NCBI GenBank assembly: GCA_963703175.1
Contig: OY969794.1
Coordinates: 1,798,001-1,862,000, forward strand
Reading direction: 5' to 3'
DNA length: 64,000 bases
Source: VRUE01 sp963703175
GTDB taxonomy: Bacteria > Actinomycetota > Thermoleophilia > Solirubrobacterales > 70-9
The notes beneath the pieces are model-generated. The model made no database searches. It was not told the origin of the DNA and saw nothing but the letters and a program-made list of their open reading frames with translations. Shown here one piece after another: positions 6,923 to 15,894 of the stretch; position 1 is the first letter of the stretch; each line of letters begins with the position of its first letter. The translations under genes were made by a program, and so were the position numbers.

Positions 6923-9900
6923 TGAGCCTCAGACCACTGCTAGAAATTGCCGCCGAGAACGAGCGTATGCACGCGCTCGCCGGCGAAGTGCGCGCGGCCA
7001 GCGGTGGCGACCCGGTCGAGGTTGGCGCTTCGGCGACCCTGCGGCCGCTGCTTTTGGCAACGCTGCTCGATGACGATCGCGGGCTGGCGGACCGCCCGGC
7101 GCTGCTGGTCAGCGCCGATGACCGCTCGGCCCGCGACCTCGCCGCTGACCTGCGCGCCTATTTAGCCCCGCGCCGTGTGCGCTTCTACCCCTCGCGTGGC
7201 ACTGGCTACGCCTCTCACATCACCCCGCCGCCGCACCTGGTTGGCCTGCGCATTGACGCCCTCGACTCGCTACGCGACGGTACCGATGCGGTTGTCGTCG
7301 CCAGCGCTACGGCCCTGGCCGAGGCCGTGCCCGATGCCTCGCTGCGCCCGGCCGGTTTCGCGCTGGAGCAAGGCGGCGAGGTTGAGCTTGACGCCGCCGC
7401 TCGCGATCTTGTCGCCGCCGGCTACGAGCGGGTCGAGCAGGTCACCGATCGCGGTCAGTTCGCGGTCCGTGGCGGCATCCTCGACGTCTATCCGGCGACC
7501 GAGGAGCGCGCCGTGCGGATCGAGCTGTTCGGCGACGAGATTGAGTCGATGCGCTGGTTTTCGACCTTCACCCAGCGCTCCTTGGGCGATGCCAAGCGGG
7601 TCGAGCTGGCGCCGGCTGCCGAGCTCGATGCCGCGCACCGTGAAATGGCCGAGCTGGCGGCGATGCAGGCAGCGGAGGAAGGCAAGGAGGCGCCGAGTGC
7701 GGCCGACGCGCTGCCCTTGGAGCACTTTGGCCCGCCGCTCGATCTCGTCCCTGCGGAGACCGCCGTAATCCTCGCCGCAGCCGAGGAAATCGAGTCGGCG
7801 CTGCGCGACCACTGGGAGGACGCGACCGCCGCGATGCACGCCGATGACGCTCGCCACCTCTACGTCGACGTGACCGCGCCGCTCGCCGACCGGGCGATTC
7901 TTGCGGTGCGCGGGGCCGGGGAGGAGGACGAGGGGGCCTTCCGTGCCTCGCGTGCTGAGTCGCCGGCGCGCAGCGTCAAAGAGGCCGAGGGCGAGCTGGA
8001 GAAACTAGTCCGCTCCGGCTATCGAACCGTCGTCGCTTTCGACAACCGCGGCGAGGCAGAGCGCTCGCGCTACGGTCTCGAACGTCTCGACGCCGCGCTG
8101 CTCGATGGCGGCCGCCTCTCGCCGGACCCCGGCCTTGCTTTTGCCGAGGCGCGCCTACGCGAGGGCTTCGTCAGTCCCGAGCTGCGCCTCGCCGTCTACC
8201 CCTTCCGCCGCCTCGTCCACAGACGACGCCGCGCTGAGGATCGCGATCGCGCTGGCGGCCGCGGCCGCCTTGCCTTCAGCGACCTGCGGGTTGGCGACTA
8301 CGTCGTCCACGAGGATCACGGCGTCGCCCGCTTCGCCGGCTTCGAGACGCGCGAGGTCGGCGGCATCAGTCGCGACTACCTCTACCTCGAATACAAAGGC
8401 GAGGACCGGGTCTACGTCCCCACCGACCAGCTGGCGAAGCTGAGCCGTTACGTCGGCGCCGGCGCGGAACCGGCGCTCTCGGCACTTGGCGGCAAGCGCT
8501 GGCAGAACATGAAGGCGCGCGCCCGTAAAGCGGCCGGCGCCCTGGCCGGCGAGCTGCTCAACCTGTATGCGGAGCGGCGGACCCGCAAGGGCCATCCGTT
8601 CCCGCCCGACGGTGAGTGGCAGATTGCCATGGAGACGGCTTTCCCCTACCGCGAGACCGCCGATCAGCTGGAGGCAATCGAGTCGGTCAAGGGGGATATG
8701 GAATCCGAGCAGCCGATGGACCGGCTGATCTGCGGTGACGTTGGCTTCGGCAAGACCGAGGTGGCGCTGCGCGCCGCGGTCAAGGCGGCGTCAGACGGCA
8801 AGCAGGTGATGATGCTGGCACCGACGACGATCCTCGCCCAGCAGCACTTCGGCACCTTCCGCGAGCGTCTCGCCAACCTGCCCTTCACGCTCGACTGGGT
8901 CTCGCGCTTGCGCAAGCCGGCTGAGGTGAAAGAGGTGCTCAAACGTTTCGAGGCCGGCGAGGTCGACGTCCTCCTCGGCACCCACCGGCTGCTTTCCCGC
9001 GACGTCCGCGCCAAGGACCTCGGCCTGCTGATTGTCGACGAGGAGCAGCGCTTTGGCGTCAAGCAGAAGGAGCTGCTGCGGCAGCTGAAGCTGAAGGTCG
9101 ACGTGCTGTCGCTTTCGGCGACGCCGATTCCACGCACGCTGCAGATGAGCCTGGCCGGGCTGCGCGACATCTCGACGATTGAGACGCCCCCAGAGGGCCG
9201 TCGTCCGGTCCGTACCTACGTCGGCCCCTACGACGAGGACCTAGTGCGAAAGGCGATCGAGCGTGAGCTTGAGCGCGGCGGCCAGGCGTTCTTCCTCCAC
9301 AACCGGATCGAGAGCTTGCCCGAGGTCGCCGAGCAGCTGCGCGGGCTGGTGCCCAAGGCGCGGGTCGCCGAAGCACACGGGCAGATGGATGAGACCGAGC
9401 TGGAGAAGGCGATGATGGGCTTCCTGCGCGGCGAGGCCGACTGCCTGGTGACGACGACGATCATCGAGTCCGGACTCGATATCCCCACCGCCAACACGCT
9501 GATCGTCGAGCGCGCCGACCGACTTGGCTTGGCTCAGGCCTACCAGATCCGTGGCCGGGTAGGGCGCTCACGCGAGCGTGCTTTTGCCTATCTGCTCTAC
9601 CCGTCGGCCGAGGCGCTGACCGAGAATGCCGCCGCGCGCCTCTCCACCCTCGCTGACCACACCGAGCTCGGCTCCGGCTTCAAAATCGCGATGCGCGACC
9701 TTGATATCCGCGGCGCCGGCGACCTGCTCGGCGACGAGCAGTCAGGCCACGTCGCCGCGGTCGGCTTCGAGCTCTACTGTCAGATGATCGATGAGGCGGT
9801 GGCGGAGGGAGGCCCGGCCGGCGAGGACGGCGAGGAGGCCCCAGAGCCGCTGCGTTTCGACGTGCCGGTCGACGCCTATCTGCCAGCCTCGTTCATCCCC

Positions 9901-10314
9901 TTCGAGGCGGCCAAGATCGATATCCACCGCCGCATCGTTGCCGCCCGGGCTCCCGGCGACTTGCGGGCGATCCGCGACGAGCTGAGCGACCGCTTCGGTC
10001 CCCCTCCAAGCGAGGCGGAGAACTTGTTGGCCCTACAGCGGGCTCGGATTGAACTGCGCCTCGCGGGAGCGAGCAGCGTCGAGCTGCGCGGCGGCAGGCT
10101 CAGCGTGGTTGGCGTCGAGCTCGATTCCGAGCAGGCAAGCGATCTGAGAGAGCGGGTCGAGGGGGCGTTGTACGAGTGGCGAGAGAAAACGGCGTCGATG
10201 CGCGTACCCGAGCAGCCAGAGGCCCGTCTGGCCGCTGTTCTGGCGATGGCTGAGGGCTTGCGCGAAGCGGGCCGCTCGCCAATAGTCGAAAAAGATATGC
10301 TCCCAGCTTCGTGA
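6922..10314 (+). CDS. mfd: Transcription-repair coupling factor
   Basis: A 1130-residue Mfd. In order: UvrB-homology region (about 1-330, with RGGILDVYPATEERAVRIE), RNA polymerase-interacting domain (SDLRVGDYVVHEDHGVARFAG, about 455-530), RecG-like SF2 translocase (about 560-930) with Walker A CGDVGFGKTEVAL, LAPTTILAQQH, DEEQRFG, LSATPIPRTLQ and GRVGRSRERAFAYLL, and the C-terminal inhibitory TRCF domain. It displaces stalled RNA polymerase and recruits UvrA. ATG 6922 is preferred; an in-frame ATG at 6898 would add eight residues. No ribosome-binding site is seen before either, and PAL-C copy 1 forms a stem that ends on the 6922 codon. The stop overlaps the next gene (GTGA). Confidence 0.96.
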   Translation: MSLRPLLEIAAENERMHALAGEVRAASGGDPVEVGASATLRPLLLATLLDDDRGLADRPALLVSADDRSARDLAADLRAYLAPRRVRFYPSRGTGYASHITPPPHLVGLRIDALDSLRDGTDAVVVASATALAEAVPDASLRPAGFALEQGGEVELDAAARDLVAAGYERVEQVTDRGQFAVRGGILDVYPATEERAVRIELFGDEIESMRWFSTFTQRSLGDAKRVELAPAAELDAAHREMAELAAMQAAEEGKEAPSAADALPLEHFGPPLDLVPAETAVILAAAEEIESALRDHWEDATAAMHADDARHLYVDVTAPLADRAILAVRGAGEEDEGAFRASRAESPARSVKEAEGELEKLVRSGYRTVVAFDNRGEAERSRYGLERLDAALLDGGRLSPDPGLAFAEARLREGFVSPELRLAVYPFRRLVHRRRRAEDRDRAGGRGRLAFSDLRVGDYVVHEDHGVARFAGFETREVGGISRDYLYLEYKGEDRVYVPTDQLAKLSRYVGAGAEPALSALGGKRWQNMKARARKAAGALAGELLNLYAERRTRKGHPFPPDGEWQIAMETAFPYRETADQLEAIESVKGDMESEQPMDRLICGDVGFGKTEVALRAAVKAASDGKQVMMLAPTTILAQQHFGTFRERLANLPFTLDWVSRLRKPAEVKEVLKRFEAGEVDVLLGTHRLLSRDVRAKDLGLLIVDEEQRFGVKQKELLRQLKLKVDVLSLSATPIPRTLQMSLAGLRDISTIETPPEGRRPVRTYVGPYDEDLVRKAIERELERGGQAFFLHNRIESLPEVAEQLRGLVPKARVAEAHGQMDETELEKAMMGFLRGEADCLVTTTIIESGLDIPTANTLIVERADRLGLAQAYQIRGRVGRSRERAFAYLLYPSAEALTENAAARLSTLADHTELGSGFKIAMRDLDIRGAGDLLGDEQSGHVAAVGFELYCQMIDEAVAEGGPAGEDGEEAPEPLRFDVPVDAYLPASFIPFEAAKIDIHRRIVAARAPGDLRAIRDELSDRFGPPPSEAENLLALQRARIELRLAGASSVELRGGRLSVVGVELDSEQASDLRERVEGALYEWREKTASMRVPEQPEARLAAVLAMAEGLREAGRSPIVEKDMLPAS

Positions 10315-11687
10315 GTCCGGACAAGGGTAGGAGAGGGACGTCTGGCAAGGGCGGGGGCGACAAAGCCTCTGCGCCCTTGGCTGCGCGACGCCTGGGACTG
10401 TTGATCTTCGGCGTCGCCTTTGTCGTCCTTTTCGCCGTTGTCGCGATTGCCGTGGGCATCGGCAAGCCCAGCGTTCCCTCCGGCGATGTCGCGTTTGTCG
10501 ACAGCGCGCCTGGCGACACTGGGGAAGTGACCCAGGAGAGATTCGATCACGCCCTCCTGCTGAGCTCAAAACAAGCTCGCGAAAAAAGCGTCCCCAAGCC
10601 GGGTGATGCCAAATACGAGGAATTGAAGGAAGCGGCGCTGAACTCCCTCTTCGAATCGATCTGGCTCCAGGGGCAGGCAGATGAATGGGGAATCGAAGCA
10701 AGCGAAGCGGAAGTCGCCAAAGAACTGAAGAAAGTAAAGAAAGAAAGCTTCAAAACCGAAGCCGAATTCGAGAAATTTCTCAAGGAATCCGGCTATACGG
10801 AAAAAGATGTCAACGAACGGGTGAAGCTGCAGATTCTCAGCACCCAGCTTCAGGAACAGCTGAAAGAAAAAGTCCCGACGCCAAGTCAGAGCGAAGTCAA
10901 GGCTTACTACGAAGCGGCAAAGGACAGCCAGTTCACGCAGAAACCAAGTCGGGACGTGCGGCTGGTCATCAACAAAGACCGCAAAAAAGCCGAAGAAGCG
11001 TACGACGCGCTGGTCAAAGACAACACCGCCAAAAACTGGGCGACTGTCGCCAAAAAGTTCTCTGAAGACCCGACGACCAAAGCAAGTGGCGGCCTACAGA
11101 AAGGCCTGCAGGAAGGCGTCATCGAAGAACCGCTCAACGCGGCAATCTTCAGCACGCCCGAAGGTCAAGTCGAAGGCCCAATCAAAGCCCAACGCGGCTA
11201 CACCGTCTTCGAAGTTGTGAATTCGACCCCGGAAAGCGTGCAGGAACTGAAAGCGGTTGAAAGTCAGATCCAGGCGACGCTGGCCCAGCAGGCTGAACAG
11301 GAATACATCAAAACCTTCGTCTCGAACTTCAGCACCAAGTGGACGCAGCGCACCTTCTGCGCCTCCGGCTACGTGACCGAACGTTGCTCGAACTTCGAGG
11401 TCAGCGGCCATCCATCAACCGCACCCGAAGGTTGCTACGAAGCGAGCCCCAAAGGTGGCCTGCCGGAAGCGTGCCCAGCGCCCGTCTTCCAGCTAGTTCC
11501 GGCGATGCCCGGGAGCGTGAACCCGCTAGAACCGAAGGGCAAACCGCTGGCGCAGCGTCCGCGGCCGGCGGGAGAAGAAAAAGAAGCAGAAAGTGCCACG
11601 GGTCTTGAAGGCTTGCCCGAAGGCGCTGTGCCGCCGACCGAAGGCGCGCCACCGGCTGAAGAAGCACCGCCGACGGAATCCGAATAG
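10311..11687 (+). CDS. Membrane-anchored parvulin-type (PpiC/SurA-like) peptidyl-prolyl isomerase
   Basis: A 458-residue exported foldase. A basic cytosolic N-terminus leads to one membrane segment (LGLLIFGVAFVVLFAVVAIA, about 29-50), then a SurA_N-like helical domain rich in Lys/Glu, and a PpiC rotamase domain (about 215-330) with AKKFSEDPTTKASGGLQKG. A Cys-containing region and a Pro/Glu-rich tail follow. It should sit on the outer face of the membrane and help exported proteins fold. Codon choice is odd: Lys and Glu are mostly AAA and GAA here, whereas its neighbours use AAG and GAG. The GTG start overlaps the mfd stop. Confidence 0.88.
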   Translation: MSPDKGRRGTSGKGGGDKASAPLAARRLGLLIFGVAFVVLFAVVAIAVGIGKPSVPSGDVAFVDSAPGDTGEVTQERFDHALLLSSKQAREKSVPKPGDAKYEELKEAALNSLFESIWLQGQADEWGIEASEAEVAKELKKVKKESFKTEAEFEKFLKESGYTEKDVNERVKLQILSTQLQEQLKEKVPTPSQSEVKAYYEAAKDSQFTQKPSRDVRLVINKDRKKAEEAYDALVKDNTAKNWATVAKKFSEDPTTKASGGLQKGLQEGVIEEPLNAAIFSTPEGQVEGPIKAQRGYTVFEVVNSTPESVQELKAVESQIQATLAQQAEQEYIKTFVSNFSTKWTQRTFCASGYVTERCSNFEVSGHPSTAPEGCYEASPKGGLPEACPAPVFQLVPAMPGSVNPLEPKGKPLAQRPRPAGEEKEAESATGLEGLPEGAVPPTEGAPPAEEAPPTESE

Positions 11688-11713
11688 GCCCGCTTACCCG
11701 TCCCGGGCGTCGA

Positions 11714-11719
11714 TAGACT
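11714..11719 (+). promoter_or_regulatory. Putative -10 hexamer of eno (leaderless)
   Basis: TAGACT lies nine bases before the eno ATG with no Shine-Dalgarno sequence between, consistent with a leaderless transcript. Confidence 0.45.
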
Positions 11720-11728
11720 GGCGCGCCC

Positions 11729-13024
11729 ATGAGCGTCATCTCCTCTATCCACGCGCGGCAGATTCTTGACTCGCGCGGCAATCCGACGGTCGAGGTCGAA
11801 GTAGTTCTCGAATCGGGAGCCCGGGGGCTGGCGGCAGTGCCATCCGGCGCATCGACTGGCGAGTTCGAGGCGGTTGAGCTACGCGACGGTGGCGATCGCT
11901 GGCTTGGTAAGGGCGTCTCGCGAGCCGTCGACAACATCAACGGCGAGATTGCCGCGACGCTGACCGGTGCGCGGGTATCCGAGCAGGGCGCCCTCGACGA
12001 GACCATGATCGAGCTCGATGGAACGCCGAACAAGGGCCGGCTCGGAGCCAACGCGATCCTTGGTGTCTCGCTGGCGGCGGCGAAGGCGGCGGCGGCGGAC
12101 TCGGGCCAGTCGCTCTATCGCTATCTGGCCGAGCTCTACGGTGGCGGCGAGCCGAGCTTGCTGCCGGTGCCGATGATGAACGTGCTCAATGGCGGTGCCC
12201 ACGCCGACAACTCGGTCGACTTTCAAGAGTTCATGATCGTGCCGGCGGGAGCCTCCAGCTTTGGCGAGTGCCTGCGTGTCGGGGCAGAAGTCTTCCACGC
12301 GTTGAAGAAAAGCCTGGCCTCGAAGGGCCTCTCGACCGCGGGTGGCGACGAGGGCGGCTTCGCGCCGAATTTAGAGTCCAACGAGGCAGCCCTACAGGCG
12401 GTCTTGGCCGGCGTCGAAGCGGCGGGCTATGAGCCCGGTTCTGACGTCTTCATTGCCCTCGACCCCGCTACCAGCGAGGTCTATGAGAGTGGGTCCTACG
12501 TGCTCGAGCACGAGGGCCGCACGCTCACTTCCGAAGAGATGGCGGCGTACTGGGAGGATGCCTGCTCGCGCTACCCGATCCTCTCGATCGAGGACGGCAT
12601 GGACGAGGAGGACTGGGATGGCTGGAAGCAGCTGACCGAGCGTCTTGGTGGCCGGGTTCAACTGGTCGGCGACGATCTCTTCGTCACCAACCCCGAGCGG
12701 CTGCGGCGCGGGATCGAGCTCGGCGTCGGTAATTCGATCCTGGTCAAGGTCAATCAGATCGGCACCCTGAGTGAGACCTTGGAGGCGATCCGCATTGCCC
12801 GCGAGGCTGGTTACACGGCGGTGATCTCGCATCGCTCGGGCGAGACCGAAGACACGACGATCGCCGATCTCGCCGTCGCTACTGGTGCCGGCCAGATCAA
12901 GACCGGCGCCCCTTCGCGCTCGGACCGGGTGGCGAAGTACAACCGCCTCTTGCGGATCGAGGAGGAGTTGGGCTCTGCTGCCGAATTCCCCGGCTTGAAC
13001 GCATTCGCCCAGCGCGTGAGCTAG
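11729..13024 (+). CDS. eno: Enolase
   Basis: 431 residues, the standard bacterial length. It interconverts 2-phosphoglycerate and phosphoenolpyruvate in glycolysis. Seen: ARQILDSRGNPTVEVEV at the N-terminus, VPSGASTGEFEAVELRDG, NGGAHADNSVDFQEFMI, SIEDGMDEEDWDGW with a metal-binding Asp, LVGDDLFVTN with the next metal ligand, LVKVNQIGTLSET containing the catalytic Lys, and the family signature SHRSGETEDTTIADLAV. All catalytic residues are present. Enolase upstream of an FtsB/DivIC-like gene is a widespread arrangement. A likely leaderless promoter is at 11714. Confidence 0.98.
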   Translation: MSVISSIHARQILDSRGNPTVEVEVVLESGARGLAAVPSGASTGEFEAVELRDGGDRWLGKGVSRAVDNINGEIAATLTGARVSEQGALDETMIELDGTPNKGRLGANAILGVSLAAAKAAAADSGQSLYRYLAELYGGGEPSLLPVPMMNVLNGGAHADNSVDFQEFMIVPAGASSFGECLRVGAEVFHALKKSLASKGLSTAGGDEGGFAPNLESNEAALQAVLAGVEAAGYEPGSDVFIALDPATSEVYESGSYVLEHEGRTLTSEEMAAYWEDACSRYPILSIEDGMDEEDWDGWKQLTERLGGRVQLVGDDLFVTNPERLRRGIELGVGNSILVKVNQIGTLSETLEAIRIAREAGYTAVISHRSGETEDTTIADLAVATGAGQIKTGAPSRSDRVAKYNRLLRIEEELGSAAEFPGLNAFAQRVS

Positions 13025-13061
13025 ATGCAGGAATGCGGCGCTCGGCGCCGTAGGACCGGGT

Positions 13062-13433
13062 ATGGCAACCCGCGCCAGGCCGGCAAGCAGGACGACATCC
13101 AGGCCGAAGCGGCGCCCAGCAGCACGACGCAAGCCGGCGGCGCGACGCGGTGGCAGCCGCGTTCGCTGGGACCGAGTGGGACGGATCGCACTGACGCTCG
13201 TCCTTGCGATGGTTCTCTACTCGTATCTGAACCCCGCGATCGACTTCGTCAAGACCTACACCGCGACGACTGCTGCCAAGGCCGAGTTCCACGAAATGCT
13301 GCGCGAAAACAAGCGTCTTCACAGCCGCATTCAGACGGCGGACGATCCGACCGTCATCGCCCGCCGAGCGCGCGCGCAGGGCATGGTCGCCGAAGGCGAG
13401 ACGCCGATCGTCGTCCACGGCCTCGGCGGCTAG
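13062..13433 (+). CDS. FtsB/DivIC-like septum formation initiator protein
   Basis: A 123-residue bitopic membrane protein of the cell-division complex. The first 38 residues are an Arg/Lys/Pro-rich cytosolic tail, then one membrane helix (RIALTLVLAMVLYSYL), then a short coiled coil (KAEFHEMLRENKRLHSRI) and the ADDPTVIARRARAQGMVAEGE stretch, where family members have 'D-x-x-x-I-E-x-x-A-R-x-x-L-G-x-x-x-x-G-E'. Position directly after enolase is the usual place for this gene in actinobacteria. It should act at the septum with FtsL/FtsQ-like partners; this is from the family, not from the sequence. Confidence 0.88.
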   Translation: MATRARPASRTTSRPKRRPAARRKPAARRGGSRVRWDRVGRIALTLVLAMVLYSYLNPAIDFVKTYTATTAAKAEFHEMLRENKRLHSRIQTADDPTVIARRARAQGMVAEGETPIVVHGLGG

Positions 13434-13454
13434 CCGAGCCCGCAGAGGCCCCCG

Positions 13455-15878
13455 GTGGTTAGCGCCGGCTCCTACATCCTTAGCGCTGCCCTGCTGGCCG
13501 TCCTGGTCCTCTCGCTGGGCTTCTCGGCGGTAGGACTGCGCAAATGGCTGATGCCCGATTGGGAGGGTGCCCCGGCGCACCTGGTCGAGGCGATCGTTGG
13601 CGTCGCGTTGCTGATTTGGCTCTCCGAGCTTCTCGGCGTGGTCAATCTCCTCTACGCCGGGACGCTCGTGGCCGCATCCGTTCTGCTGACGGCAGCGGTT
13701 GCCGTCGGCCCGCGGGTCCTGTCGGGGAGAGGGGGTGCCGGGGCTTCGCTGGGTTTTTCGCCTGAATCGCCGGGGGCCGTCCGAGATCGCGATCGGGGCG
13801 AAAAAGAGGACGCCGCTGTGCCCCGGCACCCCCTCTCCCCGCCACCCGCGGGAGGATGGATGACAGCTGTCGCGGTGGGGGTCGTGGCGCTCGTCTTCGC
13901 GCACTGGGGGTTGACTACGAAGGACGCTTTGGATCGAGGCATCTTCAACTTCGATTCGCTGTGGTACCACCTGCCCTTTGCGGTCGAAATGGCGCATAGC
14001 CACTCAGTTACCGGATCGCACTACACCGAGACGATCTTCACCAACTGGTTCTACCCGCAGAACTCCGAGCTGCTGCACAGCGTCGGGATCCTGCTTACGG
14101 GCCGCGACACGCTCTCGCTGTTCCTCAACTTCGGCTGGCTGGGGATGGCCTTCCTCGCAGCTTGGTGCATCGGTAGGCCTTACGGGAAGGGCTCGCTAAC
14201 GGTTATCGCAGCTGCCGTAATCCTGGAGTGCCACACGCTGGTTGTTCGGGAGCCGGGAGCTGCCAAGAACGACCTCATGGCCGCTGCCCTCTTGTTAGCG
14301 GCGATCGCGATCCTCGTCAATTCGGAGTGGTTTCTGACGCGGGTGGCACGGGGGAGGGGGGGGTTCGGACGGGTGAGTCCGCTGACCCCTCCCTCCCCCG
14401 TGACAGGACCCGCGGCCCAAATGCTCCCGCTTGCAGTAGCCGGGTTGGCGACCGGGATGGCGGTTGGGACCAAGTCGACGGCGCTGGCAATGGCAGCTGC
14501 GCTCACCTTGGCGATCGTCTTTCTGGCGCCGGCTGGGCGGCGCTGGGCAGCGACGGGCTGGTGGTTCGCTGCGGCCTTTGCAGGCGGTGGCTACTGGTAC
14601 CTGCGCAACCTCGTCATCACCGGCAACCCGCTGCCTCAACTAGAGCACTTAGGGCCGATCACCTTGCCGCATCCAGAGCGACTGCAGGAAGGCCGGCCCG
14701 ACTTCAGCATCGTCCACTACGCGACCGACACCGGCATTTGGAGCAAGTACTTTGAGCCCGGCCTACACCAGGCCTTCGGCGCTCTCTGGCCATTGGTAAT
14801 CGCTGCAGCCATCGCCGGCGGCGTCACGGCCCTCTTCTGGGGCCGCACCCGCGTCCTGCACTGGATGGGGGGCGTGGCCCTGTTCGGCATGCTCGCCTAC
14901 GCCTTCACCCCCCTCAGCGCAGCGGGAGCCGAGGGCGCCCCAGTCGGCTTCGCGATCAATATCCGCTACGCAATCCCAGCCCTTCTCGCTGGCTTGACCC
15001 TGCTCCCTCTTGCCTTCGGTAGGTCCCGGATATCTGATGTTTCGGCTCCTTCCGCGGGTGGCGGAGGGGGAGGGGGGGTTCGGACGGGTGAGTCCGCTAA
15101 CCCCCCCTCCCCCTCCGACAGGACCCGCGGCCGAAAGCGTTCATCCCAAGCCGTCGATCCCTGGGAATGGGTTCTGCTTGGCGTCCTACTGCTGGTCCTG
15201 CTCGTCACCGACCGCTCCGATGCGGCGCTGCGCGATCCTGACCGTCTCTTTGGCTGGCTCATCGCCGCGCTCGTGGTGCTGATCCCGGCCGCGTTGTTGT
15301 TCGCGCGACAGCGCGGGGCACGACGAGGCGCGATTGTCGCGGGCTTCGCCGCCCTGGCGGTCGTCGTGGTCGCAATTGGCTATCCGATGCAGCGGGACTA
15401 CCTCCGCGACCGCTTTCTCAATGCGGACGCGGAAACGAGTATCCCTGGCATGCACCTCGACTCTGCCTATCGCTGGGCACGCGGTATCCACGACGCCCGA
15501 ATCGGCCTTGTCGGCACCACTGCCGGCTTCCTTGAGTACGGCTTCTACGGCACCGATCTCTCCAATCGTGTCCGCTACCTCGGCGTCAAGGGTCCGCACG
15601 GTGCGTTCAACGCGATCCCGTCCTGCACCGAGTTCCGCGCTGCCGTCAATGCCGCCGACCTCGACTACCTGGTCACGGCGCCATTTCTCAACTTCATCGA
15701 GCCCGGCAAGCCGATCGCCTCGCCCGAGGCGCGCTGGCTGCATGGCGAGCCTGCGGTAGCTCCGGTCGACCGCAGCGGCCGGGTCACCGTTTGGAAGGTC
15801 CGCGGCCGCCTTGACCCCAGCGCTTGTGGTCCGCGAAACGCCCCGTTCGATGAAGTCCCCCAGCAGCCCGCCGGCTGA
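13455..15878 (+). CDS. Large multi-spanning membrane protein (glycosyltransferase GT-C-like) with three palindromic insertions
   Basis: 807 residues, with around twelve or more hydrophobic helices and a C-terminal non-membrane domain (about 640-807). The layout, with a D-x-L-W-Y-H-L region after an early helix pair (NFDSLWYHLPFAVEMA) and a Tyr/Trp-rich loop (GGYWYLRNLVITGNP), resembles GT-C mannosyl/arabinosyl-type transferases, but I do not see a diagnostic motif. Three low-complexity stretches (about residues 85-133, 295-320 and 533-559) do not fit the fold. Each is encoded by a PAL-F palindromic element in frame. GTG start follows the ftsB-like stop by 21 bases. Confidence 0.7.
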   Translation: MVSAGSYILSAALLAVLVLSLGFSAVGLRKWLMPDWEGAPAHLVEAIVGVALLIWLSELLGVVNLLYAGTLVAASVLLTAAVAVGPRVLSGRGGAGASLGFSPESPGAVRDRDRGEKEDAAVPRHPLSPPPAGGWMTAVAVGVVALVFAHWGLTTKDALDRGIFNFDSLWYHLPFAVEMAHSHSVTGSHYTETIFTNWFYPQNSELLHSVGILLTGRDTLSLFLNFGWLGMAFLAAWCIGRPYGKGSLTVIAAAVILECHTLVVREPGAAKNDLMAAALLLAAIAILVNSEWFLTRVARGRGGFGRVSPLTPPSPVTGPAAQMLPLAVAGLATGMAVGTKSTALAMAAALTLAIVFLAPAGRRWAATGWWFAAAFAGGGYWYLRNLVITGNPLPQLEHLGPITLPHPERLQEGRPDFSIVHYATDTGIWSKYFEPGLHQAFGALWPLVIAAAIAGGVTALFWGRTRVLHWMGGVALFGMLAYAFTPLSAAGAEGAPVGFAINIRYAIPALLAGLTLLPLAFGRSRISDVSAPSAGGGGGGGVRTGESANPPSPSDRTRGRKRSSQAVDPWEWVLLGVLLLVLLVTDRSDAALRDPDRLFGWLIAALVVLIPAALLFARQRGARRGAIVAGFAALAVVVVAIGYPMQRDYLRDRFLNADAETSIPGMHLDSAYRWARGIHDARIGLVGTTAGFLEYGFYGTDLSNRVRYLGVKGPHGAFNAIPSCTEFRAAVNAADLDYLVTAPFLNFIEPGKPIASPEARWLHGEPAVAPVDRSGRVTVWKVRGRLDPSACGPRNAPFDEVPQQPAG
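13709..13852 (-). repeat. PAL-F copy 1: palindromic element inside the membrane-protein gene
   Basis: 144 bases, exactly 48 codons. Outer arms CCCGCGGGT (13709-13717) and ACCCGCGGG (13844-13852), then a perfect 22-bp stem (13723-13744 with 13820-13841), then TTTTTCGCC/GGCGAAAAA and a central GATCGCGATC. Next to the outer arms it has CCTGTC on the left and GCC on the right, the reverse complement of copies 2 and 3, so this copy is inverted. Its inside is larger and unrelated to theirs. Confidence 0.85.
14338..14414 (+). repeat. PAL-F copy 2: palindromic element inside the membrane-protein gene
   Basis: Outer arms CGCGGGT (14338-14344) and ACCCGCG (14408-14414), inner G-rich arm ACGGGGGAGGGG with its C-rich partner, and a core TTCGGACGGGTGAGTCCGCT at 14364-14383. 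Here the core is read FGRVSPL. The right side GTGACAGGACCCGCGG matches copy 3 closely. Confidence 0.85.
15052..15130 (+). repeat. PAL-F copy 3: palindromic element inside the membrane-protein gene
   Basis: Outer arms CCGCGGGT (15052-15059) and ACCCGCGG (15123-15130). The inner arms are again G-rich/C-rich but with their own sequence (GGAGGGGGAGGGGGG), complementary to each other. The core TTCGGACGGGTGAGTCCGCT starts at 15079, in a different codon phase from copy 2, and is read as VRTGESA. Confidence 0.85.
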
Positions 15879-15882
15879 GCGC

Positions 15883-15888
15883 TACCCT
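15883..15888 (+). promoter_or_regulatory. Putative -10 hexamer (leaderless)
   Basis: TACCCT six bases before the GTG start of the following small gene, just past the stop of the membrane-protein gene. Confidence 0.35.
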
Positions 15889-15894
15889 GATCGC

